This document shows, piece after piece, positions 1 through 11,225 of a DNA stretch of 40,165 nt (positions are counted from its first letter, which is position 1; each line of letters starts with the position of its first letter). Under the pieces are notes generated by a model that searched no databases, was not told the DNA's origin, and saw only the letters and a program-made list of their open reading frames with translations. The translations under genes and the position numbers were made by a program. The DNA is from Lingula anatina (taxonomy: Eukaryota > Brachiopoda > Lingulata > Lingulida > Lingulidae): the NCBI RefSeq assembly GCF_001039355.2, contig NW_019773846.1:1-40165 (forward strand). Direction: 5' to 3'.

Positions 1-676
1 ACTTCTGTGCATCTCAGATGTAATTGAACTGCTTTCTTTCATTGCACATGTAATTCAAGAGTAACTGCACATGTACATGACACTTACTTCAAAGGGAAAA
101 GCTTACACAGAGGCTTCTGAATGTGTAGATCTTTCATGAGATAGATGAGACTTGACAGGTAAGACAAATTGTCTGTCACTGAGGATCAGACGATAAGAAT
201 TTACAGACAAAAAATGAGATTACATAATATCCATCTCCAGCATCTCCAATAGTTTTATGTCAGACAGGAATGCCATAAAATGGAGACATTATCAAATGTA
301 GTGACATAACTGTATTATATTGTTTTTTAGGCTATTGTATTTTGATTAGATGGTTTTGCCAGACAGGTGTGACACATTTTGTCTGCAAGGTAAATCAAGC
401 TAGCAGCACAAAATGGGAAGATGAATTGATGAATTGAACTTTTCTTGTTTGCAAGAGAAAAAAGCAGGAAGATGTCTGTGAATGAAGTTTTTGGGCAGGG
501 TTTTATATTTTTTATCTGATTGTGTTTTTGCCAGCTGTTACACCCTACATTTATAATAAAATTATGTTGTTGCAAGATGCAAGATGGGTTTACATTATAA
601 AAAAGTAATTTTAGACTGACAGTCATTATTTCAGTGCATTACTGCCTGTAGTCAAGAGAACTAGAAATTGGCCTTA
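1..676. other. Unique non-coding sequence, no gene seen
   Basis: I see only short, compositionally random reading frames here, with no recognisable protein motif, RNA gene or repeat. It ends at the edge of a palindromic element. Confidence 0.6.
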
Positions 677-900
677 GGGCACATTCAGGTTCACATATTG
701 TACTAGTTGGGTTGGTCCAACTATGAGGGGGATTCTCCCTATAGTGCAATCACTGGACTCAGCTTAATCAGCCCAAGTTAGTTAATTACTCGATAGCTGC
801 TCGAGGATGCTGTCATACAATTAAGTTGATTGCACTTTAGCAAGTATCCCCGACAGAGTTGCACCGGCCTAGCTAGTGTGATGTGTGTCTGAATATGGTG
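677..900. mobile_element. Palindromic MITE-like element, family A copy 1
   Basis: This is a short non-autonomous element whose two halves are imperfect inverted copies of each other. The left end reads GGGCACATTCAGGTTCACAT and the right end, read on the minus strand, starts CACCATATTCAG with a similar subterminal sequence. A perfect 10-base inverted pair lies inside: AGTGCAATCA at 743-752 and TGATTGCACT at 828-837. Both halves carry an AACT motif next to a GGGGA/CGGGG block, in the same order as in the copies near 20.4 and 26.9 kb. It has no coding capacity. The left flank is TTA and the right flank TAA, which hints at a TWA-type target as in PIF/Harbinger elements, but the two are not identical, so the superfamily is an inference. 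It is the most diverged full-length copy in the window. Confidence 0.6.
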
Positions 901-1708
901 TAAAAGTTGCCTTTTCACTTTTATAAAACTGACCTCAGAAGTGGCAAGTTAGGAACATCAGAAACATACAATGTCCAGGATCCATCTAGCAGTCACTGAT
1001 TAGATTATGCCCAAATAAGTGCATATAGGATGTCGTGAATATTTAACACTTCGTCCGACCAGTACACTTCATCCCACCAGTGCCAACTACGCCAGTCTGA
1101 ATACTAGGACAATTAAACCCAATTAAATATAAGTGGCAGTAGCTGTATTGGACATTTATCAAGTAAATTACCATTTTTGATTGCCTCATTGCCCTCTGTC
1201 CACCAAGGCTACTGTTTGGTACTGGCTGGCTGACCAGAGGAATGCAGCAAACCTTTACCTCAGCTGTGACCAAACTGAATTAGCCACTCATTTGGCAGTT
1301 TGTTCCAATTTTCATAAACTAGATAATTGCATTGCATCTTAGAGTGACCGGGCAAGGCTAGGGTATTGTTCATTGGAGGCAATGGCATAGAACAGGCCAG
1401 CAAGCACCGAGTAAGCAGTATGTCTTGTCTGGCTGACAAATTAGTTTCACAGTGTGTTAAAAGTAGGAGCATGTTACAAACTATGGTGTTGACTGATTGA
1501 TATGTTATTCTATATTCTCATCCAGCATTTTCAATAAATGATGTTTCATAGGTTTCAAATTGAATGAACCATGGTCCATATGATGTAAGGTGTTTATTTA
1601 TTTTCATTTTTTTTCTCTGGCATATGCAGAATCTGTGAAAAAAGTGAAACAACAGATGAAAATTGACTTTTACTAGACCTTGATCCTCAAAGAAAACATT
1701 TCTGTTTT
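901..1708. other. Unique non-coding sequence, no gene seen
   Basis: Short minus-strand frames between 1043 and 1472 have no recognisable domain and no plausible splice or initiation context. I see no repeat or RNA gene here. Confidence 0.5.
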
Positions 1709-1833
1709 AGTTAAATCAGAATTTGATACTAAGTGAATGATTAATTTGTGAAATCAAAGGTCAGTTTTGTTAACTTTTTTTGTTTTTCTGCACCAAGTCT
1801 TGCTTTTGAAAGTAACATTTGGTAAATCCTTCA
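1709..1833 (+). repeat. Dispersed direct repeat, copy 1 of 2
   Basis: This stretch of about 125 bases recurs in the same orientation at 3838-3963 with only a few substitutions. Shared blocks include AGTTAAATCAGAATTTGATA near the start, GAAAGTAACATTTGGTAAAT near the end, and a T-rich tract followed by TTTTTCTGCACCA in the middle. The flanks are not shared, so it is a bounded unit. It could be a fragment of an interspersed element or a local duplication. It has no coding capacity. Confidence 0.8.
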
Positions 1834-3837
1834 GAATGTAACAGATATTTTTGTCAATACCAACACATCCATTGTTTCATATTGGATGATTGATGTATCA
1901 GACTAAAAAATAATGAACTTCCTAATTACTTTAATAATTAGCTTTTGTTGATGCCTTATACAACATAATCCCCAGACAATATGGTTGACTGCATAATCAG
2001 GTGCAACGTTGCTGCTAGAGCTTTGTTCAACTGGTAGGCAATTTGCCTATATTGGATTAAAAGAAAATTTTGATTAATTAGGTTAAGATGCATGCTATTA
2101 GTATAAATATATGTATAGTTTGCTTAAAACTAAAACCTGTGGTTAAGTGATTTAATACACACGTTGGTAATAATTTAATGACGTATGTGATTCATGTAGT
2201 TTTACTGATTGATCAATTTCTCTTGATTTGTTTTAATCATATTGATTTCAGATTGGTGTCATTCTGTTGTGATTGAGATGTTTCAAAAGCAATTATAAAA
2301 GAACTACATGTTGTGAACACTGAAATGTTACTCACCCAGTTGGACCAGTATTTATGTTTTTGATGTCAATAATAAGTATATTTTACAAACACTGAATTTA
2401 ACCAAGTTTAGTATCTGTAATTTTATTTTAACGTCGTCAAGGACCGATTTAGGATTTTGCAGGGGTTGGTTCAGTATTGGAAACTCTTTATTTCTGTTGC
2501 TGTAAAATGTCTCAAACTGAAATAGGGCTTATCACTGGGTTTTAAATTAAGTTAATGGTATTCAGTTTTTGTGATTAAAAATATTGTATCAGACCAGGGA
2601 TATATACGTAATATAACCCTATTTCTTAATTAATTTTTGTAACTATATTTATAAATGAAGCTTAGAATTAATAGAGTCACTAGAGAGTAGCTTTGCAACA
2701 AATTTCAATGGGACATAAGTGAACTCGAAAGACTCGGCAAACAGAAGGTGCTAAAATAGGTAATGCACATATGTTGTCTACTGATGCTGCTAACTATCCA
2801 TTTACAAATCTATCCCATTTGTTTTCCATGGTTTCATCAACATCTAATGACTCCCCTGGTTCTGAGAACAGACTCCGTGGCTGCTTTGGTGACCCATATA
2901 TACTGCCATGCAGGTCTTTCAGATACTCGAGAGTATCGGCAGTTCGAGGAAAGTTAGTAAAATCTAACTATACTCTGGAGTATGGACTGTCTGTAATGAT
3001 TAGTCTTCTTTCTGCAGTTGAAATTTGGTGATGGCATATTATAGTTTACATTAATATATGGCGATTTCAAGTTTGCAATGATGTGTTTAGTTGTTCTTCT
3101 CTAACATGTAAGGACAATTCAGTGTTTCAAATTCTTATGACACAAATCAATGTTAGAAAAATTCTTCAGTGAAATGAATACTGCATTCTCAGCAATTAAG
3201 TAGTAATTAAGGTGGTATTTCATGATGAGAATAATCAGTAGTAAGAGGCATGCTGGGGGATTGTGTTAGAATGTGATATAGGTATCCTCTAGCACATTTC
3301 TAATGCATCATCAAACAGAATGATTAACACTTTGCATGTTATGTTTTGAAACACGATGCAACAAACTTAGTATAGATATCACATTTTTTTTCTTTTCTTT
3401 TCTTTCTTTTTACTTTTTATTGAAAAGAGGGAAATAATTCTTGAATAAGATGCCAGGGCACCATGATGCATGTTTCTTCCCTTGGTAGAGATAAATCAAC
3501 AAGCAGAACACATGTTCAATGAATATAGATTTTAGAGGGTATGATTTATTTGAACCAGTGCACAGAAGACACCTTTGTGTTGCAGAATCATTTTGGGAAA
3601 TCATGAAGTTAAATACATTAGTCTCCCTTGCAAGTTTAAGGGGAAATAATTTGACTTTTTGGGGTAATGATGTATTTGCATGATACTGAAATTGTATCTT
3701 TTGGTGCCTCTGGAGGCATCAGCTGTGTGCTATTGGTATTATGAAATATGGTTGTAAATACAAAAGGAAAAAAAAAAGAATTGCTGTTTTACATTTGGAC
3801 CATTTCTGTTACAGTCTTACAGTTGTTACAATCTTAC
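1834..3837. other. Unique non-coding sequence, no gene seen
   Basis: This is AT-rich sequence with overlapping short frames at 2763-3031 that match no family I know. A pyrimidine-rich tract lies near 3386-3420. I see no repeat or RNA gene. Confidence 0.5.
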
Positions 3838-3963
3838 AGTTAAATCAGAATTTGATACTAAGTAAATGATTAATTTGTGAAATGAAAGGTCAGTTTTGTT
3901 AACTTTTTTTAGTTTTTCTGCACCAGGTCTAATTTTTGAAAGTAACATTTGGTAAATCCCTCA
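3838..3963 (+). repeat. Dispersed direct repeat, copy 2 of 2
   Basis: This is the second copy of the 125-base unit found at 1709-1833. The differences are a few substitutions (for example AAGTGAATG becoming AAGTAAATG, and CACCAAGTCT becoming CACCAGGTCT) plus a small length change after the T-run. The sequence downstream is not shared with copy 1. Confidence 0.8.
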
Positions 3964-5028
3964 ATACCACTTATGTGTCTTTTACTCATTGTGTACGGCT
4001 ATTTTTCTACAAGAAGACTTAAAACCTATTTATTCTGGTTTGGTGTTGGTGCAAGAGCACTTTTTTGCAATTCCCTATTCATATCAAACATTGAATTTGA
4101 CAATAAAGCACTTGTAATATCTTTAGTAATATAACATTACACACACTGTGATGTAGTCTCAGTTCGTTTCTAAAATTGACAGCCATAATGCTAAGTGGCA
4201 GTTAAACTTTATCGTGAGATCTGGCAGCTTCCTTGTGAAGATTGGTCTCAGTGTTTCCAGGAAGTAGCGGTCAGTGCCTGACCACTGGTTTGGGCATTCT
4301 AATGTGACCGCAGAGTAGTTATGTCTTGCTGCTTCTGCTGCTTTGTTTCCTGATGAATCAGTTATCAATGTTGCCAACAAAATAGAGCGAAGTGTGAAGA
4401 TCAATAGTTTACCTTGTTATTAACAATAACGTAACACCTGGCAATACAGGGACTAATAGCTAGGTGGTGGCTGGGGATGCTGTGTTTATTTTCTCTCAGG
4501 ATAAAACTGGGTGGTATACCAAAAGAGTTTTTTGTTAAATGGTGTTTGTTTTATTAGCATTGGCCAATTGGTGGTTTGCAAATCATTGCAAATATATTGA
4601 TATTTTGGGAGGAAAAACCTCAGATTTGGCTTTTTTTCTGTTGGAGCAAATGGTGCTTTTTTTATCCAACATTAAGGAGAAACAAAAGTAGGATGGTAAA
4701 GTATTATTTTGAACACACATTTGTGGTTACAGGTAAATCCAAAAATCAACACTGCACCATTCCTTCACATGTGAAAAATTCTCTGGGAAAATTGGCAATT
4801 TAGCTGGCAGCAGTAGTTTATTTGCAGAGCCCAAATTTTCATAACACTTACCAGGCATGTTGGTGGATGCTGGATGATAAGGAGATATTATGGGATATGT
4901 GGTGCTGGTCACCCTGTGAGGAATATATGTATGATACATTATTAGAAAGTTATTAGAGATCAAATCGGGCATATATGTACATCAAGAATGATTATGCCAA
5001 TGGGATATATGGCAGATGGAGAGTTGGA
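3964..5028. other. Non-coding sequence, no gene supported
   Basis: A short plus-strand frame spans 3949-4134 and contains the string RRLKTYLF, which resembles C-terminal tails of some CR1/L2-like LINE reverse transcriptases. No upstream reverse transcriptase motif is present, so I do not call a LINE. The rest is unremarkable AT-rich sequence. Confidence 0.45.
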
Positions 5029-5059
5029 GGAGGATGGGGGTGGGGGGGTGGGGGGGTGG
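5029..5059 (+). repeat. G-rich tract with quadruplex potential
   Basis: Runs of five, seven and seven G are separated by single T bases, preceded by GGAGGAGGAT. The two G7 runs can each supply two short G-tracts, so the sequence satisfies the usual four-tract quadruplex pattern on the plus strand. It is probably simple-sequence expansion. Confidence 0.75.
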
Positions 5060-5584
5060 AATGTACAAGCCTGTTGTCTGGCCAAATAAAGGGCTGCTAT
5101 GTGGTGGAAATGGTTGTCAGAAATTTCCACAAAAAATAATTCATTACCATTTGCCATTTCTTAAAAGATTAATGTAGAACAAATCTTTCATTTGTGAGTT
5201 TGTGATTTAAGTCATTGGTGTGATTGGTTGTAGACTTGGGGCACCAAATTGGCAAAAATGATAAAACCTTTCAAAGTTAATTGTCAAGTCAGATGAAGTG
5301 AGGATTTTGGTGTTTGGATAGTTAAAACAAGAATGAACTTCAGTTGGTTAATTTTAAACTGGGATAATAGATCTGAGCCCATATCTTATGAGAGGCCTGT
5401 GGGCTGCACAGATTAGAAATCATGTACAGTATGTGCTTGCATTTTTTGTTTCAGTCATTCAGTTATATATCTGGCTCTGATATATATTACTGCCCTTTTG
5501 TTTGCTTAATGAGTTATTCTTATACCTTGGAGAATCCTAGGAAAATTCCCGTTATGCAACCTAACATGTTTAATTTTTTTTTGA
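5060..5584. other. Unique non-coding sequence
   Basis: I see no gene, RNA or interspersed element here. The frame at 5422-5625 runs into the poly-G tract and matches no known protein. Confidence 0.5.
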
Positions 5585-5598
5585 GGGGGGGGGGGGGG
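5585..5598 (+). repeat. Poly-G tract, 14 bases
   Basis: An uninterrupted G14 follows a T-rich run and a GA step. It is one of several long plus-strand G homopolymers in the window. Confidence 0.9.
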
Positions 5599-6416
5599 TT
5601 GAAACAGCAATTGCAATTACACTAGTTCTAGACATGGAACTTGGAGGTCAAAGCTGTTGTTTTGGAAAAGTTTTGGAAGAAAATATTGCCACAACCCAGA
5701 CTTTGATAATGTTGCAAAGTGGAAAATAATGATTATTTTCAAGGTACACTTAGGGCCTGTGCATGATCCTAGGGAATTTGAGATATTCTATCATAATTCA
5801 TCAAAATTGAAATTGCACTGATGACTTGTGGATGAGATTAGCATCCCAAAAGGCAAGACAGGGGTTGTACACGGGTTAACAATTTGCCATATTTTCATTA
5901 AAATGATTTTTCAGTTTGCAGGGTTTACACTTGTGGAAACAAGTCTTGATAAAAGCCTATCTGTTTGAACATCATTGGTTCGTATATAAATAGATAGTGA
6001 TTTCCCTATCTTTCTAGGGCCTCCAATGCATCGGAGACTGAGGATAAGGAATAGAAGTTATTAAAGTTGCCGAACCTCCGAACTGAATATCCCCATTGCA
6101 GGAAGTGATGAATGTTACACAAAGTTGCTGCATCAGCTAGTTTGAATTTAGCATACTGCATTGGGTAAGCACAGTCAATTTTTTTGTGACATAGATCTTA
6201 ATAATTTTTACCTTGGTTGATGTTGATGTATGGAATGTTTTGCCAAGTTGTCAAATATATATAATTTGTAATGATGACCTGGGTAAATTACAGCTGCTTT
6301 TGCATTTTTAAAATAAATACACAAATAATAGATGTACCAGTATTTATTGCAAAACAGTTATTTGGCAAAACAACAAATGTGATATAGCATGACTGTAGCT
6401 AATGTGGTATGGTATG
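5599..6416. other. Unique non-coding sequence
   Basis: No gene or element is recognised in this AT-rich stretch between the poly-G tract and the TA array. Confidence 0.5.
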
Positions 6417-6437
6417 TATATATATATATATATATAT
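6417..6437. repeat. TA dinucleotide array
   Basis: This is an uninterrupted TA repeat of about ten units in otherwise unique sequence. Confidence 0.9.
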
Positions 6438-6663
6438 CTATGGAGATACTCAATCAAAGTGGAAATTCTTTATTCCAAGTGCTTGTCTTGTGCATGTTTC
6501 ATTGTACAAGCAGTTTTTTATTGTTAAAAAATTATTTTGCTTCAAAGAGGAGTTCCTGTGACTTAAGTACACAAATTCTAACAGTTTAATTCCCTCCCAC
6601 TACAAAATTTATTTAGTATAATATTATTTAGAATATCCGTGCACAACTTTGCTTTTAAATATT

Positions 6664-7115
6664 TGAAATAGGAAGCGTACAGTGTGGCCAAGATAATGTA
6701 AATGATCCAATTAGATGAGAGGTCCTGATAAAAGCACATCAACAGACTCTAAATGTCATCTCAGTGAGATAGCAAAATGATCAGTGGATCAGTTAAATCC
6801 AATTTCGATGCGAAAAGGTAGACCAAGGTAATTGCATGGTTTCAAGCACTTCACTGGGAAGCCATCGAAAATAACATTTAGTGCTTCGATCCCAGCATGC
6901 TCATCCTAACTCGTCTTCACAATTTCATAAATGTTTGTGGAAGGGACGTGAGGACTGGTGGTAATTATTAGCTGATGATTCAAGAATTCTTCTCAATTGG
7001 CCCCATATTAAGCCAAGTGCGCAGAACTGTTTGTGTTTCCTGTAAGTTGTTTGAAAGGAGATAAAATTGAATTAAACCAATTTTGTCTTCGTGGCTGACT
7101 GGTGGGAATGGGTGA
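6664..7115. promoter_or_regulatory. Motif-dense unique stretch, possible cis-regulatory element
   Basis: This stretch is less repetitive and closer to balanced base composition than its surroundings. It holds GATA-type sites (AGATAATG, CTGATAAAAG), homeodomain cores (CAATTAGA, GGTAATTATTAGC), Fox-like GTTTGTGTTT, and a GTGGGAA core at 7102-7108 that resembles part of a Su(H)/RBPJ site. It has no open frame. Motif matches of this length occur by chance, so this is a weak call based mainly on composition and complexity. Confidence 0.25.
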
Positions 7116-7815
7116 TCTGCGGAACATCTGCACTTTAAGAATGGTGCATATATACCTCTAAGAGCAGATTTTTAAATATCTTTTTTCAACATATGTCTAT
7201 ATATATTCTGAGGTATTTGTATTTCATCGAAAGTATTTATGTATTTAAGCTATTGACATTTGATATATCTTTCGTTGCATTGCTTTGTTTGCCTTTTTAA
7301 TGATTTTATTATGTTTTTCTCTCCCTTTTTCTTTTTCTCTCCTTTCTCTCAGTAATATGCATGGCAAAACAAGCAATATATAAAAAAAATTCTCTTTTGA
7401 ATGGGTTCTTAACCTTTGTTCTGCGAACCACGTCATGCAGCAACCTTACAACCATCATACAGTAAACACACTTTGTAGATGTTTGTAGACGGTAATGGGA
7501 AAAACACATTCCATACGCTACACTAAGCACCTGTGTCTGAAAAAACATGATTTTTGGAACATCAAAGAAGACACCCTTATGAAATTCTTCCTAATATTTT
7601 ATCCTTACCTTTACAGCAATATTTTGATAGATGTGAAGCAGGGTTGGTTTTAGTTGTAAAAAAATGTTCTGGTATTTGTTTACCTTAGATCTTACCCACC
7701 TGGGTTTCCGTCCAGTGACTCTGGAATTAGATGAACTGGTTGCTTTTGTGCATACAGACAGATAACAGACAGCTGGTAGGCAGATGTCCTTGGGGAAAGG
7801 AGAGGGGGTCATATT
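7116..7815. other. Non-coding sequence with pyrimidine-rich patch
   Basis: A CT-rich stretch lies near 7315-7350. The short frames here translate low-complexity sequence and are not credible genes. Confidence 0.5.
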
Positions 7816-7832
7816 GGGGGGGGGGGGGGGGG
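7816..7832 (+). repeat. Poly-G tract, 17 bases
   Basis: G17 on the plus strand is the longest G homopolymer outside the assembly gap. Confidence 0.9.
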
Positions 7833-8554
7833 CTAGAGGCAGAGACAGGTGTCTTTAACTATATGGGAAAGACCCATACCAGAACCACATATTTTCACAT
7901 TTTGTATATATAGTTGGTAGCCAATTTCCTTGATTTTATGTAGGTATTATATAATCATTGATATAATCTATTGCTTAAAAAACTCGAACATTTGAATTGG
8001 TTAAAGTAAATGTAGTATTATAGTCAGCAAACAACATTGCATGACAAGATATTTGGGAGTGAATGAACCATATTTTGTACATCATCTGTAATTGTCTTCT
8101 GCACTATATGACATCAATGCATTAGGTTTCACCTGCAACTAAATTCCATCTTTAACTACTCCTTGACACTTGATGCATTATCTGATCTTATCAGTGTTTT
8201 GATTGATATTATTGGATTTTCATTCACTTTATATTCATTGGCAGTGTGAATGTACAGGTATATATATCTTTGAAGGCTTTCCTATTGACTTTTCTCTCTG
8301 GACTTAACATTTACAGTATTTCTTAAGGCAGTGTTAAACAGTATAATTTAAGAGCTGTTTGGAATATCACAGGACAATTTCTAACAATATTAGTGCCAAT
8401 GGCATCATTAAAAACCATGATTGCTTCATTCCTTTTTCTTTAAACAAGACTGGTAGAATGGCATATGGACTTTTGCTGCCAAGTGTCAAGATTTGTGTGT
8501 TATCTTCATTGGTGGTCAATCATTATGGAAATAATTGGTTCTTCTGCTCCTTTC
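7833..8554. other. Unique non-coding sequence
   Basis: No gene, RNA or element is recognised in this stretch. Confidence 0.5.
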
Positions 8555-8587
8555 AGACAGACTGACAGACAGACAGACAGACAGACA
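8555..8587. repeat. GACA tetranucleotide array
   Basis: About eight units of GACA/CAGA with one interruption (CTGA) near the start. The minus-strand frame across it encodes a run of CLSV-type residues, which is an artefact of the repeat. Confidence 0.9.
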
Positions 8588-8947
8588 AATAAACTCAAGT
8601 GACCACATAACCAACACCTTGATCCAGATGTAATATAACATCCCAATGTCAGCTTCAATCCCAGGTGTAAATACATCACACTGATTGACGTGATCTTATC
8701 TCTCCTTGTTAAAACGTCTGTGAGCCCATGTGTGTGCTCCTGGTGTCTGCACTTACACACCTGATAGCTCCCCAACACCAGGTAGGGATATCTCAGGTAG
8801 GTATAACACACACACACAGCTTAGAGAAACACTGTGGCCAGATAAAAAAATGTATGCACGTTTTATTTTGAGAATGATGGGGAGGTCAGTGTGCATCACT
8901 GTTATGGTTGATCTATTATAGAATTATTATTATTTAATTATATTTTG
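8588..8947. other. Unique non-coding sequence
   Basis: A short CA run lies near 8808-8818. No gene is recognised here. Confidence 0.5.
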
Positions 8948-8968
8948 TAATGTAAAATTATTACATTA
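8948..8968. repeat. Small perfect inverted repeat
   Basis: TAATGTAA and TTACATTA form perfect eight-base arms around a five-base spacer. GATCTATTATA also occurs just upstream and again downstream of this hairpin as a direct repeat. It is AT-only and may be chance. Confidence 0.55.
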
Positions 8969-9309
8969 AAGATAGATCTATTATAAAATAAATTAGTTGG
9001 ACATGATAAAAGTTCCTGGTTCTAATAAAAAAGCTTTCTGGTCAGGTTTAAATTGTGAACAGGAATCAAAAAGAGTTATTTTGGACAAAATGTCCTTTGC
9101 CTCAGAGATGTGGAGGGGAATGTTTTTATTCATTGCTTACAATAATAATAGATATAATTGGATAAAGGTTTTGGTATTCCTAAGTAACTGCAGCCTAAGG
9201 TGGGGATTTGCATATACATATTAAACATTTCTGGTACTTTAAACTTTGTGAAATGCTTTTAATTTTTCTTATCATTTTGACATTTGAATACAAGTCAAAT
9301 TAATATCTT
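8969..9309. other. Unique non-coding sequence
   Basis: No gene or element is recognised before the minisatellite. Confidence 0.5.
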
Positions 9310-9516
9310 GAGTTCCATCCCAATAATTGTTTGTAATGAACTCTTGAGTTCCAACCTGAAAATGATGTTTGCAATGAACTCTGGAATTGGAACTGGTACC
9401 CTGAGTTCCATTACATAAATGATATTTGCAATGAACTCTTGAACTGGTACCCCAAGTTCCATCCTGAGAATGATGCTTGTGAGAATCATGTTTGTAATGA
9501 ACTCTGGAACTGGTAC
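9310..9516. repeat. Diverged minisatellite, about four units
   Basis: Four tandem units of 36 to 63 bases each begin with GAGTTCCAT or a variant and carry TGYAATGAACTCTKGAA. Units start near 9310, 9346, 9403 and 9454. Later units also end in GGAACTGGTACC or a variant. Read on the minus strand, the units translate to a repeating pattern containing EFIANII, but there is no start, domain or long frame, so this is satellite sequence and not a coding repeat. Confidence 0.85.
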
Positions 9517-9586
9517 ATCACATCACATCACATCACATCATATCACATCACATCACATCACATCACATCACATCATATCACATCAC
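9515..9586. repeat. ATCAC pentanucleotide array
   Basis: About 14 units of CATCA/TCACA with two T-for-C variant positions (CATAT) spaced inside the array. It abuts the minisatellite directly, starting within the final GGTAC of its last unit. Confidence 0.95.
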
Positions 9587-10782
9587 TTTGGCATCAACCG
9601 TAAATACCTAATGATTAAATTACCTGGGAGTAGTTGGTATTCAACAGGTATAAATGTAAGGTAAAAATTTGATACCAAACAAATGTCTTCTTTAATCCAA
9701 TGAATAGGAAATCAACATATATATAAAGAAATGGATCAGCTGAAGAATCAAAGTGAGGTTGCACCATTTTTTTTGCCAGTGTAAATGTGACATGAGATTA
9801 TAGAGAAATTAGAGCTCCAGATCTCTAGCACATTAGTTGGACATTATGAGGTCCATTTGGTGAAATCACTTAAGAGACCAGGTTTCTATAAGTGGCATCA
9901 GTAAATGACCTTGCATCTAAACACTGATGATGTGTGCACTACTGGGAAAAGTAGTTTTGATGTTGGTGGCCTTGTTCCATGAACATATTCCTTTTGGGCT
10001 CTATAGCTGATGGTTTTGGTCATGCACAGATAGTATAACATATGTTTGTAGGCTATTTTTTTTTCTTTTGAAAAATATATTGGCTTATTTTATGGCATGC
10101 TTCCCATTCAGAAACATTCAGGAAACATTTTCTTTTGTCTGCTCAGGGTGGAAAATGTAGGCAAGGGGGGAAGGGGAGTCAAAACATAAACTAACCATTA
10201 GCCCTCTTTATCAATTGCTTTATTTCCCATAGCCATTATTCATTTTTATAGAAAGTAATATGTGGTAACCCTTTTATATGTTTCTTGAAATGTTCTAATT
10301 TTCATATATTTTGACAAAGAATCCCTATGGTTTACAATGTAGGTCCCTTACTTCCATCATACTACATGTACATGTGGCATGATAGGAAAGACCCCCAGGG
10401 CTTTTGGGCCCATCTATGTTGCATTAATGTACATTCAAAACAGGTTCCACTAAATTCATTTTTGATGTTTTTTAGAGTTAATATTGATTGCATTCTGTCA
10501 TTCAGGAACCTACTTTGGTATATAATGGATATATAATGAACATGTGATAGTAAGCCATTGTAAGCCAATACCTTAACCCAAGGAATTGCAGAAAATCCAT
10601 GTTTCTTTTAAAAAAACAAAACATTTGTGGTTTTCTCCAAAATGACATGGCAGATAGCATGCTGTGAGATTTTAGAAATTTATTATTGTGGATGATTGTA
10701 TGGAAGTCTGTCTTACATGTGCTTGTGCATCTGCATGCTTAACAGACTAATATACATAAAATGTATAAAAACACACATGCAT
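9587..10782. other. Unique non-coding sequence
   Basis: Overlapping short frames near 10327-10568 on both strands have no recognisable features. No repeat or RNA gene is seen. Confidence 0.5.
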
Positions 10783-10792
10783 GGGGGGGGGG
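10783..10792 (+). repeat. Poly-G tract, 10 bases
   Basis: An uninterrupted G10 follows an ACACACATGCAT stretch. Confidence 0.9.
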
Positions 10793-11149
10793 TAACATGA
10801 TTGTATTTTCTCTGATGCTGAAAACTTAGGTACAAAAAAAAATGCAAATTTTAGAAAGTATACACTATGTGGGATATTTGACAACCAAATAACAGTTTTT
10901 GTAATTGACTCCCCCCTCCATATTATCTTGTTTCTACCCTTGGCCTTTATATTGTATTGCCACATACTGAGAGTTTAATTGAAATCATGTCTGTGTCTGA
11001 AATAAATGTGAAATGGAAATTATATTCATGCTGTGGAGGAAATATTAAAAGTTAGTTATAAAAATGGCTTGGAAGCTAATAGTCAGGGAATATATAGTCA
11101 AGTTAACTTAAAATGCATTTCTGGATTGGGTTATATACTGGTTGTGCTC
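10793..11149. other. Unique non-coding sequence
   Basis: No gene or element is recognised in this AT-rich stretch before the CpG-dense patch. Confidence 0.5.
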
Positions 11150-11225
11150 ATAATTCGCGCGACAATCCGTATGCGTATACTCCATGTACGTATTAACTCT
11201 GTACTCACGCCCCCTGAGAGACAAN
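11150..11225. other. CpG-dense patch ending at an unknown base
   Basis: Seven CpG steps occur in about 75 bases (including TCGCGCGAC, ATGCGTAT and TACGTA), against a strongly CpG-poor background. The patch ends at a single N at 11225. It could be a fragment of different origin, a poorly assembled join, or a small unmethylated regulatory patch. Confidence 0.5.

Noticed and set aside
3949-4134. Frame with RRLKTYLF, similar to the end of CR1/L2-type reverse transcriptases
   Set aside because: Only a few residues match, and the sequence upstream is an unrelated 125-bp repeat with no reverse transcriptase motifs. Too weak to call a LINE.
8506-8817. Frame with repeated CLSV residues, suggesting a secreted cysteine-rich peptide
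   Set aside because: The residues are the translation of a GACA microsatellite.
9295-9489. Minus-strand frame with repeated EFIANII-type units
   Set aside because: The repeats come from a non-coding minisatellite with uneven unit lengths. There is no start context or longer frame.
9515-9586. Possible CRISPR-like array of regular repeats
   Set aside because: This is a continuous pentanucleotide repeat without spacers, in an animal-type sequence.
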